A stretch of DNA of 64,000 nucleotides from Oceanobacter sp. 1_MG-2023 (GTDB taxonomy: Bacteria > Pseudomonadota > Gammaproteobacteria > Pseudomonadales > Oceanobacteraceae): positions 1 through 64,000 of the forward strand of contig NZ_JAUYWA010000007.1 in assembly GCF_030689025.1 (NCBI RefSeq). Reading direction: 5' to 3'. Positions 33,311 through 42,568 of this stretch are shown here, in pieces; position 1 is the stretch's first letter; each line of letters begins with the position of its first letter. The notes beneath the pieces were generated by a model. The model made no database searches. It worked only from the letters and a program-made list of their open reading frames with translations, and had not been told where the DNA came from. Made by a program: the position numbers and the translations under genes.

Positions 33311-34123
33311 TCAGGACTGGTCCGGGCGTTCTTCCCCAACAATAATCGCTTCATACTGGCTGGTGATCTTATCCAGCTTTACCAGTAATGTTTCAGTCAC
33401 TTCCTGAATATGTGGCACATCCTTACGCTTGTCGGCACTGTCCTGAAACAGTTTGAACGTCGCTTTGGATGCCATCCAGAAGGATGCAGCGGCTTCCAGC
33501 GATGCCGCCAGTTGTGGCGTGGTCAGACGGGAATGCATCAACTCACGCAGGGTGTGATCAAACAGCGCAATGGTGGCGTCGAGATCGTAATGGATCCAGT
33601 CGTTGTCATAGCCCCAGTAAATAGCCACACAGTTTCTGGCAATTCGCTGGGATAGCATACGCTGTCTGCCTGCGAGGTAGGCCATTTTGGCGATGTTATC
33701 GCCTTCATGTTCTGCCTTGCTGCGGGCAATATCATCACAGAGGGCGAGCAAGCGGTCATTATCTTGCATCAGGTTACCAACCAGATTGAGGTCTGGCTGT
33801 GCCAGAATCTGGGGTTGGTGGATATCCCAAATGGCCTGCGTGTTGGCCAACAGCTTCTGCATCGCTTCGTCGTGATCTTCTTTTTTCAGTTGTTCCAGAC
33901 GCTGGTTAAACAGCATGACGCTCACATCGCGCTGGCTGTGGGCCGAACGAGTACTCACCCCTGCGCCAAGCATCAGATGATCTTTCATCATCCTCTGGCT
34001 AAGCATGATCAGACTGCCTGTTATAGCCACAACACTATTGGCTCTGTTAGCGGTGTAGTTGTTCTTTTTAGGTCGTTTGATCCAGAAAAACCAGATCAAC
34101 ACAACAATGAAGATCAGAAGCAT
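33311..34123 (-). CDS. Membrane-anchored protein with PilJ-type N-terminal sensor domains
   Basis: 270 residues. One N-terminal transmembrane helix (MLLIFIVVLIWFFWI) is followed by a short basic stretch and a helical region with two copies of the type IV pili chemotaxis transducer N-terminal motif: GSLIMLSQRMMKDHLML and AGRQRMLSQRIARNCV. These motifs occur in the periplasmic sensing parts of PilJ and NarX-like receptors. No HAMP, methyl-accepting or kinase domain follows, so this is a stand-alone sensor-like module. The start at 34123 has GGAGG seven bases upstream; longer starts (34150, 34270) lack a site. Confidence 0.75.
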   Translation of the reverse strand: MLLIFIVVLIWFFWIKRPKKNNYTANRANSVVAITGSLIMLSQRMMKDHLMLGAGVSTRSAHSQRDVSVMLFNQRLEQLKKEDHDEAMQKLLANTQAIWDIHQPQILAQPDLNLVGNLMQDNDRLLALCDDIARSKAEHEGDNIAKMAYLAGRQRMLSQRIARNCVAIYWGYDNDWIHYDLDATIALFDHTLRELMHSRLTTPQLAASLEAAASFWMASKATFKLFQDSADKRKDVPHIQEVTETLLVKLDKITSQYEAIIVGEERPDQS

Positions 34124-35154
34124 TTGAATTCCTCCGCGAATTCTCTTCATGTGCCGTTTGGTCTTGACTACCAGGAGGGCTGGCGTTTGCCAACCTGGAG
34201 AAATAACAGTCAGGTGGTTTGATTGCTCTACAATGCAGCAAAAAATGATCTTATCGAAGGCCTGAGTCAATGAATGATTTCATCTGAGGTCATTTCGAAC
34301 GTTAACTTTTTTTGTGGCCTGCCTTCTATCGCAACATGGCGGTATAGGTCTGATTTTTTGTCTAGTACATGACCGACCCCGGCGCAAAATATCACTTTAC
34401 ATCAGGATGAGTAGGCCTGGATTGTTACATGCACCTGAGATGCTGGAATACCCCGGTTGTTTCTCAGGATGGATGTAATGCCTGGTCTTACATATCTTTA
34501 CTGTATTTTGATGCTTGTTGTGTCTCTTGTTGGGCAATGGATTTCTTGTCAGAAACCACCTTGCCAGCGCCGATGTATCGATGCCCAAAAGAACCTTTGC
34601 TGCTTACAAGGATAGTGGAATTATTCACTGGTCGGCTTAATTTTGTACGAAATGAGTGCTGGGTCTGATTTTGTAATTATCTTTGGGTGATGTGGTATTT
34701 CTCTGCTACCAGTAGCTGTAAAGAAGCTTCAACTGTTTGTTTTTTAATTAAAATTTAATAATTTTTATATGTTTTTGTCATATTTTCAGGGTTTCTGGCT
34801 GTTTTTTATGCATCATTTTAATTAACAGAGTAAGAATTATAATAAGAATAAGACGCCTTTTGGGTTGGTGTTGTCTCGATGTGGGTGTTTTCTGTTGCTG
34901 TACTGAGAAGGCAGGGAAATCCTGCCGTGATTGGCGCGGACTGTTTGTGGCGAAGCAAGGCGGGATGACCGGTTACGTCATGAAATGCCAGTGTTGACTG
35001 CTGTGAGGCGATGTGACGCGCATCGCCATAATGAGCGGTAACGCTGTGGCAGGTGATGACAGGTGATGCTGCAAGTGGATGGTAACTGGCTGAACCCCTG
35101 AATCGATTCGCTATCGTATGGTTTTTGCTTTGCTGATATAGTCCGGCGCTATCA
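34124..35154. other. Kilobase-long non-coding stretch before the B12 operon
   Basis: No gene is supported here. The 11-mer GGTCTGATTTT occurs at about 34347-34357 and again at about 34662-34672, bracketing some 310 bases that look like a decayed insertion. The stretch 34730-34860 is strongly AT-rich. A perfect hairpin GGCGATG/CATCGCC lies at 35007-35027. A possible -10 (TATAGT) for the cobalamin leader lies near 35137. Confidence 0.45.
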
Positions 35155-35280
35155 AACAGGTGTTGGGCTGCTCTGGCGGCTTAACGTAATTGGGAATCCG
35201 GTGTGAGTCCGGAACTGTACCCGCAACTGTAATTCTGTGGCCGTGATGGGCCAGGAAAAGTCAGATACCTCCCTGGAATG
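35155..35280 (+). promoter_or_regulatory. Cobalamin (B12) riboswitch
   Basis: The conserved core is plain to see: GGGAATCCGGTG at 35192-35203, then AGTCCGGAACTG, then GTACCCGCAACTGTAA at 35217-35232, and a B12-box-like GGCCAGGAAAAGTCAGATACC ending near 35269 (given here in outline). Adenosylcobalamin binding should switch off the downstream transport and synthesis operon. It lies about 170 bases before btuD. A hairpin TTCGTG/CACGAA at about 35347-35368 is a possible part of the expression platform. Confidence 0.92.
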
Positions 35281-35448
35281 GTTCTCTGCCCTGTCTCGAC
35301 TAACGTCGTGCACGGGTGAATGAATGATTCAGTCTCTTGAATTTTGTTCGTGCGGGAAGACACGAACCATCTCCTTTCCCTGTGGATGCACATGTCGCAC
35401 GGTGTTGATGGTCTTGCTTCGTACGGCTTACTTTTGTCGGATATCTCC

Positions 35449-36276
35449 ATGGTTGGTTGTTCCGGTCTGGCGGTCAATAAGCTGGTGCTCACGATTGATC
35501 AACAGCCGATTCTGAAACAGATCTCTTTTGCGTTAAAGCGTGGCTCGGTACTGGGTGTGCTGGGCCCTAACGGGGCGGGCAAAACCAGTTTGCTGCTGGC
35601 GTTGTCCGGTCAGTTGTCTGGCGCCGGTACTGTGTGCTGGCGTGACCAATTGGTCGCGGATTATCGCTTGAGTCAACGGGCGCGGCGGATTGCTGTTGTG
35701 CATCAGCTTAATGATACGGTGTTTGCGCTCAGCCTGCGGCAAATGGTACGCATGGGATTATTGCCGCATCAGTCCTGGTTGGGGCGACAGACCCAGGAGG
35801 ACGACCAATGTATCGAACAAGCGTTAGAGCGTGTTGGTCTGGCGACAAAAGCCGATCAGGTGTTTGCCTCTTTGTCTGGTGGCGAACAGCAGCGCGGCTT
35901 GATTGCCCGGGCACTGGTGCAACGGGCAGAACTGATTGTGCTCGATGAACCGGTCAATCATCTGGATGTGTATTACCAGCACGATGTGCTGGCTTTGCTG
36001 GGGCAATTGGCTCGGGATAACGGCCTGACCGTGGTGATGAGTTTGCACGATCTTAATCTGTCGGCACATTACTGCGACCAGTTGTTGTTATTGGATCATG
36101 GCGAACAAGTGGCTTATGGCACACCGTCGCAGGTATTGGAGCCTGAGCGTTTGCAGCAGGTATTTCGTTTGCCTTGTGCGGTACGTCACGATGCCGGAGC
36201 GTTGCGGGTCGATTTTTCACCACCAGCACCGATGGCTCAGACCGTCGCTCCGACGGGGCAGGATCAAGCCATATGA
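35449..36276 (+). CDS. btuD: Cobalamin ABC transporter ATP-binding protein
   Basis: 275 residues with Walker A GPNGAGKT (39-46), the Q-loop region VVHQLND, the signature LSGGEQQR (142-149) and Walker B IVLDEP (163-168), of the FecE/BtuD family that drives metal-chelate uptake. The B12 riboswitch upstream and the cob genes downstream identify vitamin B12 or a related corrinoid as the cargo. The start is uncertain: 35449 gives the expected BtuD-like N-terminus, but no ribosome binding site is visible and the frame stays open back to 35344. The stop overlaps the btuC start (ATGA). Confidence 0.88.
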   Translation: MVGCSGLAVNKLVLTIDQQPILKQISFALKRGSVLGVLGPNGAGKTSLLLALSGQLSGAGTVCWRDQLVADYRLSQRARRIAVVHQLNDTVFALSLRQMVRMGLLPHQSWLGRQTQEDDQCIEQALERVGLATKADQVFASLSGGEQQRGLIARALVQRAELIVLDEPVNHLDVYYQHDVLALLGQLARDNGLTVVMSLHDLNLSAHYCDQLLLLDHGEQVAYGTPSQVLEPERLQQVFRLPCAVRHDAGALRVDFSPPAPMAQTVAPTGQDQAI

Positions 36277-37295
36277 GATATCGCTGGATAATCCTGATCG
36301 CGGTGGCGTTGTTGTCGCCGTTGGCGGCGTTGTTTTTTGGGTCTGCCGACCTGCCTTTTAATACCGTTTGGCGTTGTCTCGCCGGTTTGCCGGTCGATCC
36401 TCTGGACCAATTGATCTTTACTGACCTGCGGTTGCCGCGGGTTGCTGCAGGCGTATTGGTTGGTGCTGGATTGGCCATTGCCGGTGCCTCATTACAGAAC
36501 GTAACCCGTAACGGCCTTGCCGATCCTTATCTGTTTGGTGTAGTCGCCGGTGCCGGCTTGGGGGCCAGTGTGGTCACCGTGTTGATGGGTACGATGCTGT
36601 CACAGCAGCCGTTGCTGGCCTGGCTGCTGGGCTGGTTGCCGGTCGGCACGGCCTTGCCGTTGGCCGCGTTTGGTGGTGCCTTGTTTGCGGTGATGCTGGT
36701 TCAGGTTCTGGCTATTACTTCGTTCGCCCGCAGTTCCGAGCAGTTGTTGTTGGGCGGGGTGGCGATTTCGTTGATGCTGGGTTCACTCACCCATTTTATT
36801 CTGTTTATCGGTGAGCCTTTTGCTGCCAACAAGGTGCTGTTCTGGCTGATGGGCAGCCTGGGGCGGGTTGAAAGCAGTCAGTTATGGCTGTTGTTCCCTG
36901 TGGTGTTGGTCAGCAGTGGTGTACTGCTGCTGCTTGGGCGTCATTTTGATGCCATGTTGCTGGGGGATGACAACGCTCGCACGCTGGGAGTGGATGCCGT
37001 ACGCCTACGGGCGCTGGCACTGGTGATCTGTGCTGCCTTGACCGCTGCAGTCGTGGCGTATTGTGGTGGTATCGGTTTTGTTGGCCTGATGATTCCCCAT
37101 ATTGTGCGACGCTGGCTGGGCGTTACGACCCGAACGCTGATCGCAGGCTGTTTGTTGCTCGGCAGTACCTTTCTGGTTTGGGTGGATGTGATTGCCCGTT
37201 CGGCAGTCGCCAGCCAGGAAATTCCCATCGGTATTATTACCTCTGCTTTGGGCAGCGTCTTTTTTCTGTTGGTTATGCGTCAGCGGCTGGCCTGA
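36273..37295 (+). CDS. btuC: Cobalamin ABC transporter permease
   Basis: 340 residues, very hydrophobic with about ten predicted membrane helices, of the FecCD/BtuC permease family. Family marks include RLPRVAAGVLVGAGLAIAG, NGLADPYLFGV, the coupling-helix region LGVDAVRLRALAL and GFVGLMIPHIVRRWLG. The ATG at 36273 overlaps the btuD stop by four bases, which rules out the much longer upstream frame. It forms the transmembrane pore through which BtuD and BtuF carry B12 across the inner membrane. Confidence 0.92.
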   Translation: MRYRWIILIAVALLSPLAALFFGSADLPFNTVWRCLAGLPVDPLDQLIFTDLRLPRVAAGVLVGAGLAIAGASLQNVTRNGLADPYLFGVVAGAGLGASVVTVLMGTMLSQQPLLAWLLGWLPVGTALPLAAFGGALFAVMLVQVLAITSFARSSEQLLLGGVAISLMLGSLTHFILFIGEPFAANKVLFWLMGSLGRVESSQLWLLFPVVLVSSGVLLLLGRHFDAMLLGDDNARTLGVDAVRLRALALVICAALTAAVVAYCGGIGFVGLMIPHIVRRWLGVTTRTLIAGCLLLGSTFLVWVDVIARSAVASQEIPIGIITSALGSVFFLLVMRQRLA

Positions 37296-37323
37296 TCAGA
37301 GCTGACTGGAGTTTCGTTTATTT

Positions 37324-38385
37324 ATGCATACGGTTTCTTTTGATATTCCAGCACTCGGACAGGCTGGTCAGGCGCAGATACAACAACGGATTGATCAGAA
37401 AACCAAACCTCCGGGGGCGTTGGGGGCGTTGGAAGTACTGGCCGTCCAACTGGCCCAGATCCAGCAACTGGATGGCGGCGACGAGGAAATCCGGATCACC
37501 CGGCCAACCATGCTGGTGTTTGCTGCTGACCATGGTATTGCTCGTCATCCCGTCAGTATTGCCCCTCAGGCTGTCACCAGACAAATGGTGCTGAATTTTC
37601 TGGCTGGTGGGGCGGCTATCAACTGCTTTTGTCAATCCAGTGATATGGCCTTGCAAGTGATTGATGCCGGAGTGATTCAGCCGCTGGAAGCTGATCATCG
37701 GTCACTGTTACGGCGTCGGGTTGGCCCGGGTAGTGCCGATTTTTCGGTCCAGCCAGCCATGACGGCAGAGCAGTACCAGCGCGCGTTATACCTGGGTGCA
37801 GACGTGGCCCGCGAGGTGATTGCCCAAGGCAGTAATGTGCTGGGGCTGGGTGAGATGGGTATTGGGAATACCAGCTCCGCCTCCGCGTTGCTGGCACTGG
37901 CAGAAAACCTGGCAGTCGAGCAAGTCATTGGCCGGGGGACGGGCATTAATGATGATCAGCTGTTGCTCAAGAGTGAACTGGTGGGCCGGGGTGTGCAGCG
38001 GGTTCGGGCAGCGTATGCCGATGCCAGTCCGGCGGTTGCATTACAGGAAGTGGGTGGTTTTGAAATCGTCCAGATCGTTGGAGCCATACTGGCGGCGGCG
38101 GCGCAACGGACGGTCATTCTGGTGGATGGCTTTATTGTCACGGTTGCAGCGCTGCTGGCCTGTCGGATGGAACCCGGCTGTCGGGACTATATGGTGTTCT
38201 GCCATCATTCTGCGGAACCGGCACATCGTTTGGCGCTGCAGGCCCTGGAAGCCAACCCCTTGCTGGATCTTGGGCTGCGACTGGGAGAAGGCACCGGCGC
38301 CGCTTTGGCATTACCCTTGTTGCGGGCCGCGGCAGGTTTTTATAACCAGATGGCCAGCTTTGCCAGCGCTGGGGTCGAGGTCTGA
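37324..38385 (+). CDS. cobT: Nicotinate-nucleotide-dimethylbenzimidazole phosphoribosyltransferase
   Basis: 353 residues. It makes alpha-ribazole phosphate from the lower-ligand base and nicotinate mononucleotide, for attachment to the corrin ring. Family signatures are KTKPPGALGALE near the start, FAADHGIARHPVS, GLGEMGIGNTSSASAL, and the C-terminal LDLGLRLGEGTGAALALPLL with the catalytic Glu. The length equals that of Salmonella CobT. It is 28 bases after btuC, and its stop overlaps the cobS start. Confidence 0.94.
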   Translation: MHTVSFDIPALGQAGQAQIQQRIDQKTKPPGALGALEVLAVQLAQIQQLDGGDEEIRITRPTMLVFAADHGIARHPVSIAPQAVTRQMVLNFLAGGAAINCFCQSSDMALQVIDAGVIQPLEADHRSLLRRRVGPGSADFSVQPAMTAEQYQRALYLGADVAREVIAQGSNVLGLGEMGIGNTSSASALLALAENLAVEQVIGRGTGINDDQLLLKSELVGRGVQRVRAAYADASPAVALQEVGGFEIVQIVGAILAAAAQRTVILVDGFIVTVAALLACRMEPGCRDYMVFCHHSAEPAHRLALQALEANPLLDLGLRLGEGTGAALALPLLRAAAGFYNQMASFASAGVEV

Positions 38386-39179
38386 TGTCGAGTCTTCTGA
38401 TGCAGTTACGCCAGCATTGGCAGTTATTACAGTTGGCAATCGGGTTTTTGACCCGATTGCCAATGAGTAGTCAGTTGCTATATAGCCCTGACAGAATGCA
38501 CAGTGCCTTGGGTTACTTTCCGTTGGTGGGGTGGCTTCTGGGGTTGTTATTGATGCCGGTGTATCTGCTGGCAGAAGCCGGGTTAGGTATGGCTCCAGCG
38601 GTATGTGTGCTGTTGATAACCAGCCTGTTATTGACCGGTGCCTTGCACGAAGATGGCCTGGCGGATTGTTTTGATGGCTTTTATGGAGGCCTGGATCAGC
38701 CTCACAAACTCCGTATTCTCAAAGACAGCCGACTGGGCACGTATGGCAGCAGTGCGCTGTTGTTGGCGTTGCTGTTCAAGTACCTGTTGCTGGTCGCCCT
38801 GGCAGAACAGGGCGAATTACTACTGGCGTTATTGATTGGTTATCCCTTGTCGCGGGCGATGGCGATTACCCATGCCCAGGATTTGCCGTATGTATCGGCA
38901 CCGGGAACCAGTAAAAGCGACCCGCTGGCGTACCCCATGAACACCGCCTTGTTGATGCAGGTACTGGTGACGGGAGCGGCGGGACTGTTGTGGTTGCCGT
39001 TCTGGTCGGCATGGGTGCTGGCGATTGCTGTTGTGGTCATGCGATGGTGGCTGAAACGTTGGATGAGCAAACATCTGTACGGTTTTACGGGGGATAGCCT
39101 CGGTGCTGCCCAGCAATTGCAGGAGTTGCTGATTTATAGCGTTTTGCTGGCCCTTGCGAATGGCGGGCAACTGGCATGA
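38385..39179 (+). CDS. cobS: Adenosylcobinamide-GDP ribazoletransferase (cobalamin synthase)
   Basis: 264 residues, polytopic inner membrane protein that joins adenosylcobinamide-GDP and alpha-ribazole in the last step of nucleotide-loop assembly. The signature GFLTRLP, the acidic segment TGALHEDGLADCFDGFYGG and the KDSRLGTYGSSALLLALLFK block are present. The ATG shares bases with the cobT stop, and the cobU start overlaps its own stop. Confidence 0.93.
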   Translation: MSSLLMQLRQHWQLLQLAIGFLTRLPMSSQLLYSPDRMHSALGYFPLVGWLLGLLLMPVYLLAEAGLGMAPAVCVLLITSLLLTGALHEDGLADCFDGFYGGLDQPHKLRILKDSRLGTYGSSALLLALLFKYLLLVALAEQGELLLALLIGYPLSRAMAITHAQDLPYVSAPGTSKSDPLAYPMNTALLMQVLVTGAAGLLWLPFWSAWVLAIAVVVMRWWLKRWMSKHLYGFTGDSLGAAQQLQELLIYSVLLALANGGQLA

Positions 39180-39706
39180 TTCATTTGATACTGGGAGGCG
39201 CTCGCTCGGGCAAATCCCGTTACGGCCTGTCTGTTGCCAGTGATCTGGCAGCCCGGCAACAGGTAAACAAATATTTTGTCGCCACTGCCACGTCATTCGA
39301 TGATGAAATGCAGCGTCGGATTGAGCGGCACCAGCAGGAGCGAGGAAAGGATTGGCCGCTGGCCGAAGTCCCGCTGGCGTTGCCTGAGTATTTGGCGCAG
39401 CAGTCCGGCCCGGGTGTGATGCTGGTGGACTGCCTGACGTTATGGCTAAACAACCAGTTTTATCATTTTCCTGAGCAGGATTTCCCCGCCTTGTTTCAGT
39501 CGTTGACCGAGGCATTACAACAGTGCCCGTTGGATGTGGTGCTGATTGCCAATGAAATCGGTTTGGGCGTGATACCGGCTGGCGATGTCAGTCGAAGGTT
39601 TGTCGATCAGGCAGGCTGGCTAAATCAGGCAGTGGCGGCAATCGCCGACCGGGTCACGCTGGTGGTGGCTGGTATTCCCGTGATTGTAAAGGAGGTGCAA
39701 GCATGA
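39176..39706 (+). CDS. cobU: Adenosylcobinamide kinase / adenosylcobinamide-phosphate guanylyltransferase
   Basis: 176 residues. The bifunctional enzyme phosphorylates adenosylcobinamide and transfers GMP to it, making the CobS substrate. The P-loop GGARSGKS (7-14), the RIERHQQERGKDWPLAE segment with the guanylyl-accepting His, and VDCLTLWLNN are all present. It overlaps cobS by four bases and cobC by four bases. Confidence 0.94.
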   Translation: MIHLILGGARSGKSRYGLSVASDLAARQQVNKYFVATATSFDDEMQRRIERHQQERGKDWPLAEVPLALPEYLAQQSGPGVMLVDCLTLWLNNQFYHFPEQDFPALFQSLTEALQQCPLDVVLIANEIGLGVIPAGDVSRRFVDQAGWLNQAVAAIADRVTLVVAGIPVIVKEVQA

Positions 39707-40377
39707 CAACCGATATAACAACAGGCGATACGATTATTGACCTGGTTCGACACGGTGCCGTGGACGGTGAGGCGGCCTTGTATGGCCGTTTTGATATTGC
39801 ACTCAGCCCCATCGGTTGGCGGCAGCTGGAGCAGGCATTGGCCGCGATTACTGCTGCGGATACAAGCATAGACGCGATCATTAGCTCTCCACTACAGCGA
39901 TGTCAGGCGTTTGCTGCTCACTGGGCGCAACAACAAGGAATGGCGCTGGATATTGTTCCGGCGTTGCGGGAGTACGATTTTGGCGATTGGGACGGTATTC
40001 CATTTACCACCCTGTTTGGTCCTCCGGAAGATAATCCGGATGGCTGGAGCGAACTGGAAGCCTTTGCCCAGTTTCCGGCCGGTAATCCACCACCGGGAGG
40101 CGAACGCATCGAACAGGTGTACGAACGGGTGGTACAGGGCTGGCAGCAAATAACGGAGCAGCATGGGGGGCAGCATGTGGTAGTGATGTGCCACGGTGCT
40201 GTGATTCGCCTGATTCTGGGTTACTTGCTACCGGTCGACTGGCGGGATGGCAACTGGTATTCCTCGCTGGCGATTCATTATGGCAGTCGCACCCGTATCC
40301 GCCTTTCGCCGCACCCTGACGTGGCACCGGTGGTGGAGTGTATCGGCTGGTTGCCTGCAGGCAGTGAGCCGTGCTGA
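39703..40377 (+). CDS. cobC: Histidine phosphatase, probable alpha-ribazole phosphatase
   Basis: 224 residues of the phosphoglycerate mutase-like histidine phosphatase superfamily. The catalytic motif is LVRHGAVDG near residue 15; SSPLQRC and the second His in [17 protein letters not shown] complete the site. By position between cobU and cobQ it would remove the phosphate from alpha-ribazole-5'-phosphate or the cobalamin-phosphate product. The family is broad, so the function rests on context. The start overlaps cobU. Confidence 0.85.
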   Translation: MTTDITTGDTIIDLVRHGAVDGEAALYGRFDIALSPIGWRQLEQALAAITAADTSIDAIISSPLQRCQAFAAHWAQQQGMALDIVPALREYDFGDWDGIPFTTLFGPPEDNPDGWSELEAFAQFPAGNPPPGGERIEQVYERVVQGWQQITEQHGGQHVVVMCHGAVIRLILGYLLPVDWRDGNWYSSLAIHYGSRTRIRLSPHPDVAPVVECIGWLPAGSEPC

Positions 40378-41966
40378 ATCATGCCTGGCGATCCCCGGAC
40401 ACACTGATGGTGCAAGGCACCACCTCGGATGCCGGTAAAAGCTTGCTGGTGGCGGGCCTGTGCCGTTGTTTCCACAACCTTGGTATCGCGGTGGCGCCGT
40501 TCAAACCACAAAATATGGCTCTGAACAGTGCCGTGACCGCGTCCGGGGGTGAAATTGGCCGGGCTCAGTCACTCCAGGCCAAAGCCGCACGACTGGTACC
40601 CCATGTCGATATGAATCCGGTGCTGCTCAAACCCCATTCAGACACCGGAGCCCAGGTCATTATTCATGGCAAGGCCATTACCGATATGGAAGCCGCGGCC
40701 TATCATGATTACAAGACCACCGCGATGACCGCGGTACTGGCATCCCACCAGCGCTTGCAGCAGCAGTACGAACTGATCGTGGTGGAAGGGGCGGGCAGTC
40801 CGGCAGAAATCAACTTGCGCGACCGGGATATTGCCAATATGGGGTTCGCTGAAGCCGTTGACTGCCCGGTGATTATTATTGCCGATATTGATCGGGGCGG
40901 CGTGTTTGCCCAGCTGGTGGGGACATTGGAGCTGTTATCTGAGACCGAACAGCAGCGGGTGGTGGGCTTTGTGATCAACAGGTTTCGGGGAGATATCGGG
41001 TTGTTGCAACCGGGTCTGGACTGGCTGCAACAACGCACGGGCAAACCGGTGCTGGGTGTCTTGCCTTACCTTATGAACCTTGGTGCTGCGGCGGAAGATG
41101 CCATCGACACCGAGCAGCAACTTGATCACACCGACATTCGCTTGCGGGTACGTGTGCCGGTGCTGTCGCGTATCAGTAATCACACCGATTTTGACATGCT
41201 GCGCCAGCACCCGCAGGTAGACTTTGCTTATGTCGGGCCAGGGCAGCCATTAACCGGCGCTGATCTGATTATTTTGCCCGGCAGTAAAAACGTCCGGGCC
41301 GAACTGGACCTGTTACGTAAGGGGCGTTGGGCCAGCGATATCGCCCGCCATCTGCGATATGGCGGCAAGTTGATGGGTATTTGTGCAGGCTATCAGCTGT
41401 TAGGGGAAGCCATTCATGATCCCGAAGGTGTCGAAGGCCCGGCGGGCAGTGCAACAGGCCTGGGTTATCTGCCGATTGCAACACGACTGTTCCCGGACAA
41501 ATCCCTCACCAACGATCATGGCCAGTTGCTGTTGTATGACGACCATCACCAGATTGTAGCGCCGCCGATGCGGGTGCCAGTGACCGGTTATCAAATACAC
41601 GTCGGACAGAGTCATTATCTTGAGCCAGCGACGGCCCGGCCATTTGCACAACTGGATTCCGGCAAGAACCAACTGGACGGCTGTTATAGCGCCGACGATC
41701 AGGTGGCTGGAACCTATCTGCATGGGGTTTTTGATACGCCATCTGCCTTGCAGTCCATTCTGGCCTGGGCCGGTGCCAGCACTGACCGGATTGACGATTA
41801 TCAGCAACAACAGGAGCAGGCGCTGGATCGTATTGCCGCTGCCTGTGCCGAACATCTTGATATCCCGGCGTTGCTGGCGTTTAGCTCGGCATCCAGGCCC
41901 CAAGTACCCACTCAAGAAAACAGCCAAGAAAACAGCCATCATCCACTATCAGGGAGCAACTCGTGA
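40371..41966 (+). CDS. cobQ: Cobyric acid synthase (glutamine-hydrolysing)
   Basis: 531 residues. It amidates four side chains of adenosylcobyrinic acid a,c-diamide with glutamine and ATP. The N-terminal dethiobiotin-synthetase-like ATP site shows [18 protein letters not shown], with [13 protein letters not shown] beside it. The C-terminal class I glutaminase domain has the catalytic Cys 338 in [12 protein letters not shown] and the distal GTYLHGVFD His. The start is a GTG overlapping the cobC stop; ATG 40407 would cut into the N-terminal strand. Together with cobO it shows this cluster covers more than salvage of complete B12. Confidence 0.93.
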   Translation: MLNHAWRSPDTLMVQGTTSDAGKSLLVAGLCRCFHNLGIAVAPFKPQNMALNSAVTASGGEIGRAQSLQAKAARLVPHVDMNPVLLKPHSDTGAQVIIHGKAITDMEAAAYHDYKTTAMTAVLASHQRLQQQYELIVVEGAGSPAEINLRDRDIANMGFAEAVDCPVIIIADIDRGGVFAQLVGTLELLSETEQQRVVGFVINRFRGDIGLLQPGLDWLQQRTGKPVLGVLPYLMNLGAAAEDAIDTEQQLDHTDIRLRVRVPVLSRISNHTDFDMLRQHPQVDFAYVGPGQPLTGADLIILPGSKNVRAELDLLRKGRWASDIARHLRYGGKLMGICAGYQLLGEAIHDPEGVEGPAGSATGLGYLPIATRLFPDKSLTNDHGQLLLYDDHHQIVAPPMRVPVTGYQIHVGQSHYLEPATARPFAQLDSGKNQLDGCYSADDQVAGTYLHGVFDTPSALQSILAWAGASTDRIDDYQQQQEQALDRIAAACAEHLDIPALLAFSSASRPQVPTQENSQENSHHPLSGSNS

Positions 41967-42568
41967 GCCAGCCACTCGATAAAAATGCAGCACACAAAGC
42001 CAAAATGCAGCAACAGCAAGCCACCGTCGCCGAACGGGTCAAGGCTGCACAGGAAAAACGCGGCACACTGATCGTGATCACCGGTAATGGCAAGGGCAAG
42101 TCCACGTCCGGTTTTGGCACCATTGTGCGGGCACTGGGCTACGACTATAAAACAGCCGTTGTACAGTACGTTAAAGGCACCTGGCCCTGTGGCGAGCGAG
42201 ATCTGCTACAACAACTGGGGGTGCCGTTTCATGTGATGGGGACCGGGTTTACCTGGGATACTCAGGATCGGGAAAAAGACATTGCCGCGGCACAAGAAGC
42301 CTGGGCGGCCAGCAAGGTATTTCTGGCGGACCCGGATATTCATGTGCTGTTGCTGGATGAGCTGACCTATATGCTCAGTTTCGAGTACCTGGATATTGAC
42401 GAGGTTCTCGACGCTCTGGCCAATCGCCCGGTTGAACAAACCGTGGTGATTACCGGTCGGGATGCGCATCCCCGGTTGATTGAACTGGCCGATACCGTCA
42501 GTGAAGTACAGCCGGTCAAACATGCGTTTGACGCCGGTATCAAGGCCCGTAAAGGAGTCGATTGGTGA
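41963..42568 (+). CDS. cobO: Cob(I)yrinic acid a,c-diamide adenosyltransferase
   Basis: 201 residues of the CobA/CobO/BtuR family, which transfers the 5'-deoxyadenosyl group from ATP to cobalt(I) corrinoids. The P-loop GNGKGKST (41-48) and the [27 protein letters not shown] and [17 protein letters not shown] blocks are family-typical. The GTG start overlaps the cobQ stop by four bases, with AGGGAG upstream. The gene symbol could equally be written btuR or cobA. Confidence 0.93.
   Translation: MSQPLDKNAAHKAKMQQQQATVAERVKAAQEKRGTLIVITGNGKGKSTSGFGTIVRALGYDYKTAVVQYVKGTWPCGERDLLQQLGVPFHVMGTGFTWDTQDREKDIAAAQEAWAASKVFLADPDIHVLLLDELTYMLSFEYLDIDEVLDALANRPVEQTVVITGRDAHPRLIELADTVSEVQPVKHAFDAGIKARKGVDW

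Noticed and set aside
34397-34588. Minus-strand ORF in the possible mobile-element relic
   Set aside because: No similarity to a transposase that I can recognise, no ribosome binding site, short.
35344-35448. N-terminal extension of BtuD
   Set aside because: It begins within the riboswitch expression region and BtuD homologs start at the strand encoded just after 35449.
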